Assembly: GCA_008921705.1 (NCBI GenBank)
Contig: VFFE01007085.1
Coordinates: 634,299-698,298 of the forward strand
Source: Burhinus oedicnemus
Lineage: Eukaryota; Chordata; Aves; Charadriiformes; Burhinidae
Reading direction: 5' to 3'
DNA: 64,000 bases
The position numbers were made by a program, and so were the translations under genes. The stretch's first letter is position 1, and each line of letters opens with the position of its first letter. Positions 11,900-25,605 of the stretch are shown here, piece by piece. The notes below the pieces were generated by a model. It did no database searches. It worked only from the letters and a program-made list of their open reading frames with translations, and had not been told where the DNA came from.

Positions 11900-14800
11900 G
11901 CGATATGATAATAGCACTGCAAAATGGCATTATAATCTCTCTTCATTCAAAACAGTCTAATGACTAGTATGCGAATGTTTGACTCGCACATCAATTGCAT
12001 GGTCCTTAGGTAGCCAGGCTAGGAGACAAGTCACCCTTCTGAAGTGACAAGAGCCTGCTTACACTCACATCCACCAGCACAAACTTGTCTCACCTCTTCA
12101 AATATCATCGAAGCATGATGGCACTGAAGCTTTTTGCCAATAAATATCCCCAGGATAAGGCTGCTTACAAGTCTCTACCATTCATGAAATTCTCCAAATA
12201 TTCGCTGTCATGTGCAATATTTCAAAGGCATAACAGTAAGAAAATGTGTGCTATTTTACAAGGGTGAGCTAAATGCATTTATTTTGCCCTGTGCTTTAGA
12301 TGAAAAGAAACCAGGCAATTAAATAAGGAAGTCTGGGGCCCATTTTATGGCATCCTATGTGACCGCAAAAAGGAGAGTGGTAATTGCCATTGGTGTGTGA
12401 TATCCTTTAGCAACCTGACTCAGAGAATATCTCTGCATCCTAGAATGCCGACGTTTTATAAAGCCTGCAGGCACATCAGTCTTCAATAAGAGAGCTCAGC
12501 CCATTAAAGCATTTAAAATTAATTTTAATCCGGGGAATTCAGCTCCCATCTTTAAAGCTTTACAAACAAGTTTAAAGCTGCAATGTATCGTAAATTCATG
12601 GTGGTCTACGGTGGGCTTTTTTTAAGCTGAACAAAGCATAACAATTACATGGGGGATTCAACAAGGCCCAGTTGGAGTGTACAGATAGTGTGCTTAGAGA
12701 AGAGTTCTTTCTACCTTTTATAATAGCTACTGTCTGTATAATGTCTACAGAAAAATGTCACTGTGATAACAACTATCCCTTAAGTCAGGCGTGTTATAAT
12801 GAAAAGACAGTGCTGCTCCTTTATTTGTATGACAATAAAACAGCACGGTAGGTATCCTGTCACATAGCCAGCACATCGTAATCTAGGTGCAGTTTCCCAA
12901 ATACCAGAATGCTGAAATTTTTCCTGTTCTGCTGCAAAATATGGGGAAATCTGCTGCTTGACTTCATGTGTTCCTTCTTACTGAACTGTGCAAACAAACA
13001 CTGCACATTCATAGCTTTGCGAGGAAATAACACGGAATTTCAGCTCTTGTCCATTTAACTTCACAATGACAAGACATTGTACTGACAGTGACTGATACGC
13101 AGCCAATACCTAATGGACCAGGCATCGTCTTCCAGGCTGTTCCAATTTTGGCCTGTATCTTCTCATGTAGCAAAGTAACTTTGATCCCCACCTCCTCTTT
13201 GTCAAAGACTCTGACCTTCACTACCTGTTATGCTTCAAGCCAGTACTCTGTGCTTCCGCTGCTGCTGTTTCATCATGTAAACACACCATTATTGGTGCTG
13301 AGACTTTTCCCTGGAGCCAGCACACTGAGACTGCTGCTGCTTATCGAGCTGGCCCCTGTGACCCTGCTGTGCTGCTGTGCTCTTTGGCAGCACTGCCCTG
13401 TTGCAGTCCCAAAGGCAGCGACTCCGTTGCACCGGCAGGTCTCCGGCTGAAGCACCAACTGCGCACGGGACACTGCTTGCCATCCCACCAGGTTTGCTGA
13501 TCCAGCTCCCTGCAAGGTTACACTCCAGCCCTCAAAAGTTAAATGATCCAAGCTAATGTGCCCCCCCCCAGCCCTGCACTAAAAATAGTGGTGGTGATTT
13601 TTAAATGGGATCACTTCTTCGATCCTAGAAAAAAGCAGCTGAGATGAAAGAAGATGGGCATCTCTTAAACCTGCTTCCCTGGAGAAATCTTAAGTGAACC
13701 CTTATGCTCATTTATTTTCTGTTGGTATTTACACACTGACTCCAGTCATAATTAAACTGCAAGCTCCTTAGGGCAGAGACTAGCCTTTTGTTCTGTGTTA
13801 ATTAGCAGTTTATGCAACAAGGCCTCTATGACTCGACTTCTGAGAGATACAAAAATCAATGTGTTACGTTTTTCAGGTTTGGGGGAGGTTCTGGCAGTCT
13901 TCACACCAAGAAGATTAACAGCTGGTTTAGAATCATAATGCATGCACGTTAGTTGAATGCTGCTCCTAAAATGATAAACAGTTATAGTTCAGTTGATGCT
14001 AAGACTTGAATGATCATATTAAGGGTTTTGAGTTAGTAGTCTACTGTAGTCACTCCCATCTCTCCAGGCTTTATTTCAGGCTGTCTGCACAGTCAGTAAA
14101 GGAACAATGCATTGATTTACTCCCTGTTCGTATTTTCAATGTTTTCTGGAGCGGTTAGGGTTGGAAACATATTTATTTTCCTAAGTTAAAGCTTGGATTC
14201 CTGGGGGATTCCAATGGGCTGCTAACTTCGTAATGGCTGCCAGAGGCAGCTACTGACCAAGTGCCTTTGCTCTTCTGGCTCCACTCTCCGGGTCAGTTAG
14301 AAAATAGTAAATACTTCCCATGGAATTTTACAAAAGAGCTACAAAAAAAATCAGGTATATTTCAAAAATTCTGTGTAATACTAAAATTGTTTGATTCTAA
14401 ACACCGTGAATGTTTCAGTTGCTTAACTGGTTGGTAAGAAAAAGTGAAAGAAGGAAGTATGCTATATGAAAATTTCCTTTTCAAAGTCAGTTTTTCATTA
14501 AAACTTTTAAATCATCCACATTTGTGACAAATAAAAACCACATGGAGATTTAACTTATTGTTTGTATAATATGTCAGAGAAAGAAATTTAGAGCTTTTTC
14601 CAAGCATCAGAGAAACTTTAGGAGTTCACAAACTGTCACCAGTCTCATTAATCACCCTGGATTTTTAAGTATGTAATTCTAACCATGCTAAACAATTAAA
14701 TCAATGTTAAGGCCAAAGCTTGCCTTTGAACACGCATATGCAGTATCCATTTAAGTCAATGTGAGGACAAAATTTAGCTCTTAAGCCTTTCAACTGATAA

Positions 14801-16290
14801 AGTCCTAAAATAGCTTTATAGGCAAAAATTTCCTGGCAAGACTAGAGTTTTGTAAATCTAAAAGCATGCAATCATATTTCAATGTAAAATAGCATATAAA
14901 TATCAAGCTACATCTTGAATTGTAGCCAAATGCAACACTATATCAAGCATGGCTCAGAAGTGCTATATACACAATCAATGCTTTGTCAAGTTTCTGTATC
15001 GGTACATAACAAACAGAAATTTTCACATACATACGTATCACTGTACAGAATTGGAAGCTGCCATTGCCCTTTTTGTCTCAGTTATAAGCTGTTTTGCTAA
15101 AAGGAATATAACATTTAGCTTTTGAAGTCAGAGCAGGATGTAAGTGGAGAGTATTTCAAGGAGAGTTTTGTATCTAAGGCCAGGTTCTGACGAACTTACT
15201 GCCACTGTGTAGTGCTGTATCCCTCCAGCAGCCACACACAGCTCAGTCAGTGGCTTCCTCTAAGAGTCAGGTAAAGTACTTCTGAGTTTAAGTAGCACAA
15301 AAGTTTTGATAAAAGCCTTTTGAACCATTTGAGTAAATCTCAAAAACCAGTGAGAAATTTAAACAAGTCAGAAGGTAATAATACAATCAATCTTTTTCAG
15401 AACATAAGTTTCTATTTGGCTATCACACTCAGCCTATGCAGATCCATCCTTATTTAGCACTGTATACATTATAACTTTTCATTTCCTCTCCTAAACCTGA
15501 TGTTTAGTGTTATGCATTGCTGGAGCCCCATCCTGGAGGAAAGTGCAATTCAGCAGTGGAGCAAGTGATGTCTCTATAGACGGGATTTGAAGACAAGTGA
15601 TTAGTAACTGATGCAATGGAGAAAGAAGAAGCCGTGTTGGGATGCAGCACTGAGGACGACGTTGTCATAGTGATAAATCAAAGCCATCTCTGCAGCAACA
15701 TTGTGAACAGATGTTAGTGGCTCTTGTCGAGGCCAGAGAAGAGGACTTTGAGGCAGTCACGGTAATAAGAGCCCAGACTACTGCTTTAGCTGTATGAATG
15801 GAAAACAACAGAAGGCACAAGACCAAACAGGAATGAGCTCTGAGGCTAAAGAGAGTGATGATGGTAGAGTACCTACAGATAAGTAAGCTTTCTTTCACGA
15901 CACACGGGTTGCCTGGATATATATTTGCATTGTGGGTCTGTATGTAAGATCACTGAAAACAAATTTTTCTTTCTACGTCAGTAATACCCATACTGTCTGC
16001 AGTTCAGTAGTTAAGATTCCTGGAGAGAGCAGGAGACAAAAGACAAGAGACATCAGTGGGACCTTTCTGAGCTGTATCTGACTAGGAAAGGGAGGCATAA
16101 ATGAGAAGACCTAAAGAGATTACGTCCACTCTGATGCCCAATCAGTTCCTTCAACTCAAGCCCACCCATCAGTCAGGTGCTGAACTGCCTCAGTTCACTG
16201 CCTAAGCTCAGGTAAATCAAAGCTAGTGACAGCTACCTAGCACCATTCAGCTGTGCTTCCAGAGTGGTTGCACAAACGGATCTGCTGTCT
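11900..16290. other. Non-coding unique DNA
   Basis: No protein family is recognisable. The longest frame, 120 codons at 13088-13450 on the plus strand, overlaps a 92-codon minus-strand frame. Both are compositionally biased (Leu, Cys and Ala from CTG/GCA-rich DNA) and look accidental. The stretch contains an enhancer-like block (12280-12620), a C9 run (13561-13569) and a weak resemblance near 15175-15215 to old amniote repeats. Nothing else stands out. Confidence 0.55.
12280..12620. promoter_or_regulatory. Enhancer-like non-coding block with 16-bp palindrome
   Basis: The block has the texture of conserved developmental non-coding DNA. It shows balanced composition, no simple repeats, clustered TAAT/ATTA cores and a perfect palindrome at 12513-12528 (TTAAAATTAATTTTAA). 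It sits between a MIR-like relic and unique DNA, with no open frame worth noting. Conservation itself cannot be seen from one sequence, so the call is inference from motif texture only. Confidence 0.2.
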
Positions 16291-16291
16291 G

Positions 16292-16655
16292 CACAGAATC
16301 AGAGGACAGAGGATGGGGCAGGCTGCTGGAGGTAGTCTCTCCCAATTCACCTACTCAAAGCAAGATGAGGGCTTTGCTTAGTCAAGCTTTGGGTATCTCC
16401 ATGGATGGATTCTCCACAACCTCCCTGGCCTCCTGTTCCAGTGTCTGACCATCCTTGTGGTGAAAATATTTTTCTTGTATCAAGTTGGGAATTGCCAGTG
16501 TTACAGCTTGTACCCATCACCTCGCCTCCTTCCACCTTGCCTCTCCGGGAAAAGTCTGGCTCCATCTTCTTTATATCTTTCCATGACGCAGCTGCAAACA
16601 GCAGTAGGATATCCCCTTTGCCTTCTCATATGGATGAGCAAACCCAGTTCTTGGA
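16292..16655 (-). mobile_element. CR1 non-LTR retrotransposon, old 3' fragment
   Basis: Read on the plus strand, the segment opens with ACAGAATCAGAGGACAGAGG, the reverse of a CR1 3' tail region. It continues with CR1 landmarks such as GGATGGATTCTCCACAACCT, CCTGTTCCAGTGTCTGACCA and GAGCAAACCCAGTTCTTGG. The element therefore runs on the minus strand and is 5'-truncated, as most CR1 copies are. It is the most diverged of the three copies here: the reading frame is broken and the open frames over it are accidental. Autonomous CR1 elements encode a reverse transcriptase and move by target-primed reverse transcription. This copy is inert. Confidence 0.85.
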
Positions 16656-19239
16656 AGCAGCAGGGCAGAGGTCTGAGCCTAACCACATCACCCACCCCCA
16701 CCTGTGCCATCCCCACTTCTAAATCAGAGCCCATAATGCTGCCAGTGGGGAAATAGCATCTTGTTGCTTCCACTCTGTTCACTGAAACAGGACTTCTTGT
16801 GAGCCCTCTTTGTAAACCAATAGTTTCTTATAACAGAAGAAAAAGGCCTTTGTATCTATGATCAAGTTCTTATTCTAGAGACAACAGTTCTCAAGACAGG
16901 TATTCCAGAAAAACTGTTAGCCTTTCCATCAAACTGTAGAAAAAGAAAATATTCATTCCCATAATTTCTGCTGTTTGATTTCTAAAAGCAGTAGAATGGA
17001 AAAACTGCCTTTCAGTGAAAAGTAAGTTAAAGCAGAATTTAATTTGTGAATGTCTTAGCTTTTTCTCCTGGTACCTTTTAAGTTTTCAGAGGAGAGGGGT
17101 TTTTTTGCATTCATGCTTTCTTAAAAAATTATGCAGCAACACCCTGAGAGCCGTAGAACACATAAAACCATACTGGGTGTTTTTCGTATTTTTCTCCCAG
17201 ATATATTAATTTTTCTTGAAGAAGCAATATATTCTTGAAAAAACTTCCATCAAACACACCGGTCATGGTTATATTCCGTCTTCCCTACACACGCATCTAT
17301 TCTAGCATTCAATATTCAGAACACTGTAACTTTCTCCAGCAAATTGAATTCATTTTATGGAACAAATGAGAGTTCTGCAGTATTGATTAGTAAGTCAGTT
17401 ACATTGGAAATTTGTCTGGCAACTGACCTCATTTTAAATATCAAGGCATGGAGGCTTTGCTTCCTTTTTTCACCAGTGCTTACTTAAGAATGGCTTAATT
17501 TTGTCAATTCCACTGAGGCTTTCTTGTCTTACCCCGGTGAAAGTGAGAAAAAACCTCACAGGTTTACTGAGACTGAATGCTTGTGTAAACAATGCAAACA
17601 TAGATGAGGATTGATAACATTTATTAGTATATGTATACACACACATAATATAACAGAAAGCATTTAGAAAAGGTTAGGGTAAAGTTGCATTTCAGTAGAG
17701 ACCAAGTTAAAAAAATTTAACTTAATAAAAATTTTTTTGATATCATTCAGATTTACTATTTTTATTGTTATACATTTTTTAAAAAGACTTTTCAGAAGGT
17801 CTAATAATTAAAGAAGCTATAGAGTCCCTGCATGCTGGTCCCAGTCCAACTCACATATCCCTCCCACTTATGACTTGGGACATTCATAGGTTTGTCACTG
17901 CTACTCAGACATGTTATTGTACAGCAACTGATTTTCTTTACTGTTTAAAAAACAGGCAAAGGCTTCTGAGAAGGACACTGTCTGGTGGCACGCTCAGTTA
18001 TATCCCCGTTTTCTCCGTTCTTTCAGAATCCAGCTTGATCAATCAGTTGTCTCTGATTGCAAAAGTGGTTTAAGAGCTCTTACCTTCCCCAGCTTTGGCT
18101 GCTCAGTCCTATCACTGAGCAGCAGGTCACTGCCCCCTCCGCAGTGGTGAAGCAACAGCTACATCACTGAAATAACCCAAGGGGGGGTTTTAAAGCAACT
18201 TGGAAAAAGTATTGGTGGGGTTTTGGTTGGCTGGTTGTTGTTTTGTGGGTTTTTTCAAACCCAGGATGGTGGCTGGCACAGCTCAACAGAATTAAACTAG
18301 CACAACTGAGGGAGTGATCGGTTATAGCTGTGGGGCAGGAATAAGCAGCAAATGCAAGAACCTCTTAAATCAGCCGCCACCTGAAAAAAAGTTCCTGTAA
18401 CTACATCATTGTGTGATGTGCTGGAGGAGTAGAAGAGTATTTTTATGAATATAACTGCAGTGATTCATGTGTTTGGTGTTCTGGAATGTGTTGAGCATAT
18501 GGTATTACAGGCTTTATGTAAGTGACCTTGCAAGTTTGGATTTTTAAATCTATTATGGAACAACTAATGAATAGGTTCTGATTTCTCTTTCCTGCTGGTG
18601 TAAATCTTGAGTTTCTGGTAAGTACACTGTTTGGGGCAGACTCCGCAACCTTTCCTGTAGGACAAATGTTTCTTCCATCCCAGTGGAACGAGTTCTCCAC
18701 AACAAGATCTCTCGGGAGAATTTTGCTCCTGGCATATGCTACCTTGGGTTTTTTCCGTAGGAAGAAATGATGTGAGCCATGATAGCAATGCAGAGAGATA
18801 CTGTATACAAAGTCTTACCATTTTCCAGGGGCACAAATAAGCTAGAAATCATCTTACTGTTCTTGTTCCTTGACAGACATATAAGGCTGTGACTATAGTA
18901 GTGAGCAACGCGCTGCCAGGGAGCATTACTGGGCCCAGAAAGTCCCTCATCCCTGGTGCTGCGCTGGTGGATATTTCCACCGTGGGGTTTTGGCCTGGCA
19001 TCTGGTGGGTGCTGTGTTGAAGAGAAGAACTTGGTCTGGACTTCTCAGTTAGCTTGTTGACCACCTCAGTAAAAAGCCGGTACCTACATACCAGGGCCAG
19101 CTGAATCTTTCTTCCAGGTTTTATAGCCTACTAGCAAAAACCCAGCATGTCACGGCATAAAGCGTTTTTCTGGGAGACCATCAAGGCCTTAACGGCATAT
19201 TGTAGGCAAATACATTCCCTCTGTATTGCGCTGAAATTC

Positions 19240-19650
19240 CTATGCTAGGCATTTAATGATTGCATACTGTGTTTATCTGGCTTATAAATAGTGCCCTAAA
19301 AGTGTGATAACTGTATTTTTTCACTCTGAATAGTTAATTCTAAATATTAGATCAAATAATGTTGAAGCCTTTTAAATGAAAGGCCTCAATTACTACTTTT
19401 TGGAGTTCTGGGCTGCCTTTGGTGACACATATGGTCTGCAGGGCCTCAGATGCAGAAATCGATCAGAATAGCTCTTCCATAATAATTATTCCTCTGAGCC
19501 ATTCTGCAGGCACTAATCCAAAATGTAAATGAGCATGTTCCAGAATAATTACTCTACTTACAAAACAGGGTAAATATCCTAAAATGAAATAATTTCTATT
19601 CCAAATTAGACTGTCTTTATAGCGAAATCATTCTAGAATATAGGAATAGC
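19240..19650. promoter_or_regulatory. Enhancer-like non-coding block
   Basis: The stretch is dense in homeodomain-type cores: ATAATAATTATTCC near 19480, GAATAATTACTC near 19544 and a CTAATCC site near 19513. It also holds POU-like ATGTAAAT near 19523 and an AT-rich but non-repetitive background. It contains no open frame of note. Texture of this kind is typical of deeply conserved developmental enhancers, but conservation was not tested and random AT-rich DNA can yield the same cores. Confidence 0.2.
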
Positions 19651-22600
19651 AAGAAAATACGTAGACTGTGTCAAGATTTTGATTACTCATATAATCTTGA
19701 TGTCAGTAATTTTACTAAAAATTCCTATATTTCTACATTCCTAAAGCCATTTAGAGCATGTGTGGTTGTTTCAAGCACATCTACAAAGCTTGATGATTAT
19801 GTCAGATGTATTTGTACCAAGGAAAAAATAAATCGAGTTTGAATTCCTTAGGTTTGCATATTTACTATGGAGATAAGGATTTTTTTGTAGTTTGAGTACA
19901 GCACATCCTATGTAATGAACTAGTTTACTTGCTTGAATGATAAATTGACTAAGGCTCCATTTAGATGAGCATTTATTTTTGTGGCAGAGCAAGTTCACAT
20001 GTCGTATCTCCCCATCTGTATGCTCTCCCATTGTACAGCTGAGAAATGGATAACCTAGAAAACTACCCAGAAAAAGTATTTCTTTTTAATCTGTATTAAT
20101 TCCTCACTCCACTTTGGGGCCTTTTTTTGGCACCATGCACAGTTGTATCCCATGTGGCGTACAAAGGCAAATGAATGGCAGGCTGAGAATAACAACGCCT
20201 TTTCCTTTTATTTCCTTGGAACCTTCCATTGCTTTATCTAAATGTAGAAAACTTTCTGCTGTTAAAAGTGGTAACGAATAATTTTCAAAGCAAAAGTGAC
20301 AGTGTATCTGTATCCAGTTGTTGTCAATCAGTCCAAAGGCACAGTGTTCTGAAAGAGGATCATATTCCTTCATCAGTTTTCAGTATCTACATTAATTAGC
20401 ACTGCGTTTAAACCTATGCTAGCTTTTATTTTTTCTTATAAGATACTATGCTGACTTGTCAGCATTTTAGCTTCTTTTCTTTTCCCAGTGGCCTCTAAGT
20501 GTTTGGTTCAGGTCTCTACAAGTACCATGGCCTGCTCAAAATTATATTATAACACTACAGTTCTAATTATTTGCATGCAAAATTAAAATGCAAGAGAATA
20601 ATTATGCCAAAAATGTTCTCTTGTCTAGACAAAACCTTTTAAGGATGGCAGGATGGGGGAAGGCTTCTGTACTTATCTCCAAGTAATTCCGCACACCTAC
20701 TGTGCAGAAAAAGCACCCCAAGGACAATGCCTCTGGGACATGTCAGACCTCCTGATTACCTGTACATGTGCACCAAGAGTATTAGGTATTGATAGTGTCA
20801 GACTGACTACTCATAAGCTACTGACTGCATACTACATGGAGTAAGGCCAACGTGTCCTGGCTGTGCTGGCTTTACCTCATACCTGACTTTTGCATGAAAG
20901 CTAACCACTGGTTAATAGAGTCTTCTTCAACGGGGACAAAAATTCTGAGTGCTAAAAGACAACTGGTCTAGAAATCCATGGACATATCAGGTCAGGCCCC
21001 ACAGTAAATCTAATTTTAGGAGCAGCTTTTCAGAGAGAACAGTCAACTGTGAAAAGAACCCTGAAAATGTCTTCTTGAAGGCATCCTGCTAATTAAGGAG
21101 TTGAAACTGAAGCAACTACAACCTTAGGAAATGTTTTGTGAATGTCGGTGCACATCTTTGTGCATGTGCCAGATTTTTGAATGTATAGCTTTTCCATTGC
21201 CAGGGATACGAATGTGAAATGTCTAATAAGTAAGACTTGAGCCAAGCAGAAATGAGACAGCCAAAATAATCTGGCTAACCCAAGCCACTTTTTGATATTT
21301 CTCTCAAGAAGACATCTATAAAGCACTAAATTTTAGGACCAAAGCTTTTTACTGTTCCTAAAGTGTTAGCAGGAAGAGCACAGTAAAAAGCCGGGGCCAA
21401 TAAATCGTTATGAAAAATCGTTACTGAGCAGACACAGAAGCCAAATTAAAAATAGGATTATCATCACTTTATTAAGAGTCATATTTTTTAAAATGCCTGC
21501 AGGGCAGTGCTTCTCTTACTTTTGCCCTCAGACCAAATCCTGGTTCTGCACGTCGTTATCCCCAGACAAGCACACACGAACACCTACAGACAGCTTTATT
21601 TTAATGTGTATACGTACCCTGAACAGCAGAAATTGTACATGCCATGTCTTGTGAAATGTATTCTGTCCACAAGCTTAAGCAGTCTTCACAAGAATGCGAG
21701 GACAAGCTGTGCAGTTACTTCCATGACTGAGTATGAGATACCATGAACTGGGTCAAATGATGGGTGGCAGGGGTCCAGGGCGCAGGAGTCATGTGTCTGA
21801 TGTGTGCGTGTGTGGCGACGTGATGGGGGCATCTCAGGGCACTGCAGATCACATGCTGGGAGGGTGAGAGAGGAGGGAAGGCTGTAGTGCTGGTCTGAGC
21901 GATCCCCTGTGGAGACACGATGATAACTGGGTAACTAAATAACTGGCTCCTTTCCAGCTGACGGATGCCAAGCACCAGCTGTAGCCTGAAGTAGGAGAGT
22001 AACCACGGCACTGCTCCGTATGTGCATCGTGTTGGCTTGTCCAGGCAAGAGAACATCCATGTACAAACACGGGGCTAATAGTTTCTGATCTTTAAAGCAT
22101 ACCAGAAAACTCTGTTCCTTCTCTGTCCTTATGTAGGGAGTTTTTGATTATCTAATAGAGAGGACTCAGTTCCAAAGAGAGTAAGAGGTAGAATTTCAAG
22201 TTGCCTTCCTCATATGAGGATGAGATGTCAGTAAATGACAGTCGAGAAAAAGGCTGAGATTGTATTTGGGAACCAAGGATTTCCTGGACAGACGCTAAGG
22301 GTGGATGACAGAGGTACTTTATTGGTCTTTTTTATTTGATGGCCATCTGATTTGTTTTTTACAGTAAGAAGTGGGTCTTACTGCTGTTTCATATGTGCTG
22401 TGTCATTCGTTGTCTCACTTTCACAAAACTCTGGCCAACAGTAAACATGGTAGAAACTTCCTGGTTTTATGATAGGAGTCACAAGAAGGCACTATTACAA
22501 GTTGGGCTAAGATGTAAGACAGGACTTAGGGATCAGAACCCAAAAAAGTTGAATGTATAGGACCAAACATGAAATTTTAGATTCCCATTTAGGTAGTGCC

Positions 22601-25525
22601 TTGACTTGATAGCTCCCTAATGGGAGCTCTGTGCATTTCACTCTCACCCTCTGTGAACACTTCAGCTCTCACAAAAGCAATTGAAATCTCGCTGCTCAGC
22701 TTCATTGTGCATAATTATCCCAGGGATCCTAATCTATTTAGCATTATCAGAGCACACCTACAACACACCCACAGGATTGGGCTCCTCAAGCAATGTTATT
22801 TTTTCCACTTCTTAAAAAAATGGACAGTGTTCTTCTTTCATAATTTAATGATCAGAGCATCTACTTAGGAACTGGAAAACCCACTGCAGTGCCCTCAGAT
22901 CAACATCTCCTATCTGACCGTGTCATTCTCTAGCAGCTTCTCTCCTCTACCAGTTAAAGCTATGCCACTGTACAGAAGAGATATCAGCCTTACTCAGGAA
23001 TGAGATAGAGAGACGTACTTATGATACTGCATTTCAGTGAGCTAGCACTGAGCTGAAAGGATGGAGTCTTTTGCTACCGTTTCTAGGACAATTTCTGTAT
23101 GTCATCCAATGGCTGTTTTATTTAAAATACAAAATCAAAGCTGAGAGAAGGGACTGGAATCCACACACACTCTGTTGTGCCTTCAACGATAAGCCAAAGA
23201 GTAATTCTTTTGTCTGTATTACATGCTTGATCTCTGGCCCTGCCATTTCTGTGATAGCCCCTTCTTTGTTCACTGCAAGGTGAAGGAAAGGTAGATGATG
23301 GCCTTCATGGAGACCAATAGCAACAATCTCTTTTAAAAAAACCCCTAAATTATTCTGGTAGCTTCACAACTTGTCTTAGGGAGCTGAGAAAGACTAGAGC
23401 ATGTTCTGCCCTCCAACTCTCACACGCATTTGGTAGGACAAAAGTCTTCTAGCCTGAACCACAAGTAACTAGTGGAAAAGGCTAGGGAAGGAGTTGGACT
23501 GGAGAAATGATTGCAGTTGACTTGCCTAGACAAACATAGAAAAATTAAATGGGAGAGACAACCTGTGCTGATGGAGAGGTTGTGGAGAAATCCAGAAATA
23601 CCAGTAAGATAGCAGAATTTTCCCAGAGTTAGCTGTCCCCAAGCAGGTTTGCCACAAGAGAAATTGGGTGAAAGTTACACTCCATCAAAAGCAGAAGAAG
23701 GGGAAAAGTCCCATGACACAATCATCTCAGAAGAGATCCTCCTTACCAGCATTTGGATTGAAAAAACTAAAGGACAGAAATGAGCTTGAGACTCCATGAC
23801 CCAAAAAGATACCATAATTTGGCTAACTTTCCATTTTCTTTATACCTTCACTGCTGTCCTGCTGGAGAAGGTGAGGCACAGACTTCCTTGGATTCCTTGA
23901 GAAAAGAAGACATCACAAGTGTTTGGACTGCTTGCATGGGGGAACATATGGTGAGGTGGAAAGATGGAGCGCAGCCATCTGGGGAGTACATTTCCGGGGG
24001 CTGTACAAGCAGTATCACATCACTGTCAGTGCGGCACATGCCTCAGGGCAGTCGAGTTCAGGCCCTTTGCCCACATTCCCTGCCACCAACCTTCTTCCCT
24101 TCTCAGATCCTGGGGGATGAAGAGCCCTGGGTCTGCAGAGATGACCTGAAGGGGCAGCCTGGAGACGATATCAAATTGTGTTGCTTCTGCTTTCTCTCAC
24201 AGCTGTTGTGGCTTGTTCCTCTGCTTCCAAGCCAACAGCAGCCTCACCTGTTGTCAGCATTCAGGCTCTCAAGCTCTTTAAGCTCTTTGCTGAAAGATGC
24301 TCCCCAAGTGTCGGCTCCAATCATGCCTGAGCCACACCACTGAAGGTGCAACCCCAATAATAGTATGCAGAAATTATACTGAAGTGATAAATACTTGAAT
24401 GATTAATCATTAGTCATATGATTCGCTCTGATAAGCTAAGCTAGAATATCACTACTATCTTGATTCAGGCTCTGAAAGGAAGTAAGCTGGTTGCTGCAGC
24501 ACCTAAAGTCAAGCAGCTGCCCTACCGCCAGTCCTCCCTGGGTTTCAGGAGGTTCTCAGTTTGGCCTGCCTTCTGACTGTATTGGTGACAGCCAGGCACA
24601 ACCATTTCCTGGGCTATCCTGGAGGCAGACCCTTGGATCTGTCATTTCTAGATTGCCAGGTAACCCATTACCAAATGAAACCTGGAACCCAACTTACTCT
24701 CAGTAGTAATGTGGTAGTTTTTTTCACTAACAGTCTTCCAAACAGAGTTACTGAAAGTATTTTTTCTATACACTGTGCTATTAGCGGATACCTCCCACAA
24801 AGCCAATAGAGACCAGGTAAATACAATGACTGTGCTAATGACCGGTTAATGAAAGTGAGAGCCAAGATATAATGGCTTTTGAGAAACTAGCAGGAGCAGG
24901 TATAGTTGTTGCTTTCTTACATTTTAGTGTGTAAGTCCTGCTGACTACTGAGATTGGTAGTGAATATCATCTGGACTATGTGGTCACCTCTTTCCTCACT
25001 AGCTGCAGTCACCCTAAGTCTCAAACATCTGTAAAAACAAGGGAGGATCCTTGAAGGCCAAGCAGCAAGCGCTTCCTCAGAGCAGTTAAAATGCTGCAGT
25101 GTATGTGTGTATTTAAATATATACGTGTGTATGAAAATGTGTCTGTAGTAGAGACAATTATATCAGCACTGTAACAGGAAGGTAGATGGCCTTTCTTGTT
25201 TGAGTACAAGTAGTCCTTTAAGTAATAGCACGGTTGCATAACAGCACGGAAATTTAAAGCTGATCTCTGTTTGCTCTAACAAATGTAAGGCTGGCACCCT
25301 GTCAGTTATGACTCAAGTAACACATTATAACACTTCAACCATATTGAACTGTGCGTCACCAGAAGAGTTATTTCGTACTCTATTTTCTTACTTATGGAGG
25401 AAGAGCAAGGAGCAGAATGGATTAGGGTTTTTTTTTGGTGAGCTGTGGGTTTCCATTCACTTTGACCGGGATGCACTGTAACGTGATATGACTGCAAGAC
25501 TGGCTTTCTTACAAAAACACCTTAC

Positions 25526-25605
25526 CTGAGTAACAGTGTTGTTTCTAGAGAGGAACTACGCTTTACACAGTACTCTCTACTGTAAGCACTGGTGAGGTAA
25601 TGAGG
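25526..25605 (-). other. Candidate internal exon, weak
   Basis: On the minus strand an acceptor (GCTGATTTTTACAG) is followed by 80 nt and a strong donor, CTCAG/GTAAGG. Only the frame starting at the first base is open (26 codons, beginning PHYLTSAYSREYCVKRSSSL). The two other frames hit stops. A second exon-like segment 3.3 kb upstream on the same strand (28902-28975) can be joined to it in phase. I recognise no protein family, and pseudo-exons of this quality are frequent in vertebrate introns. Confidence 0.1.

Noticed and set aside
13088..13551. 120-codon plus-strand frame and 92-codon minus-strand frame in the same place
   Set aside because: Mutually overlapping, CTG/GCA-driven composition with no family similarity.
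18084..18166. Minus-strand segment with a good AAG/GTAAGAG donor and a TTATTTCAG acceptor
   Set aside because: Stops occur in every frame and the acceptor tract is interrupted by a G-rich stretch, so it is probably a pseudo-exon.
23780..24343. 187-codon open frame, plus strand
   Set aside because: No family motif, signal peptide, membrane segment or repeat. Overlapping frames occur on both strands. A frame of this length is near the expected maximum by chance in 64 kb.
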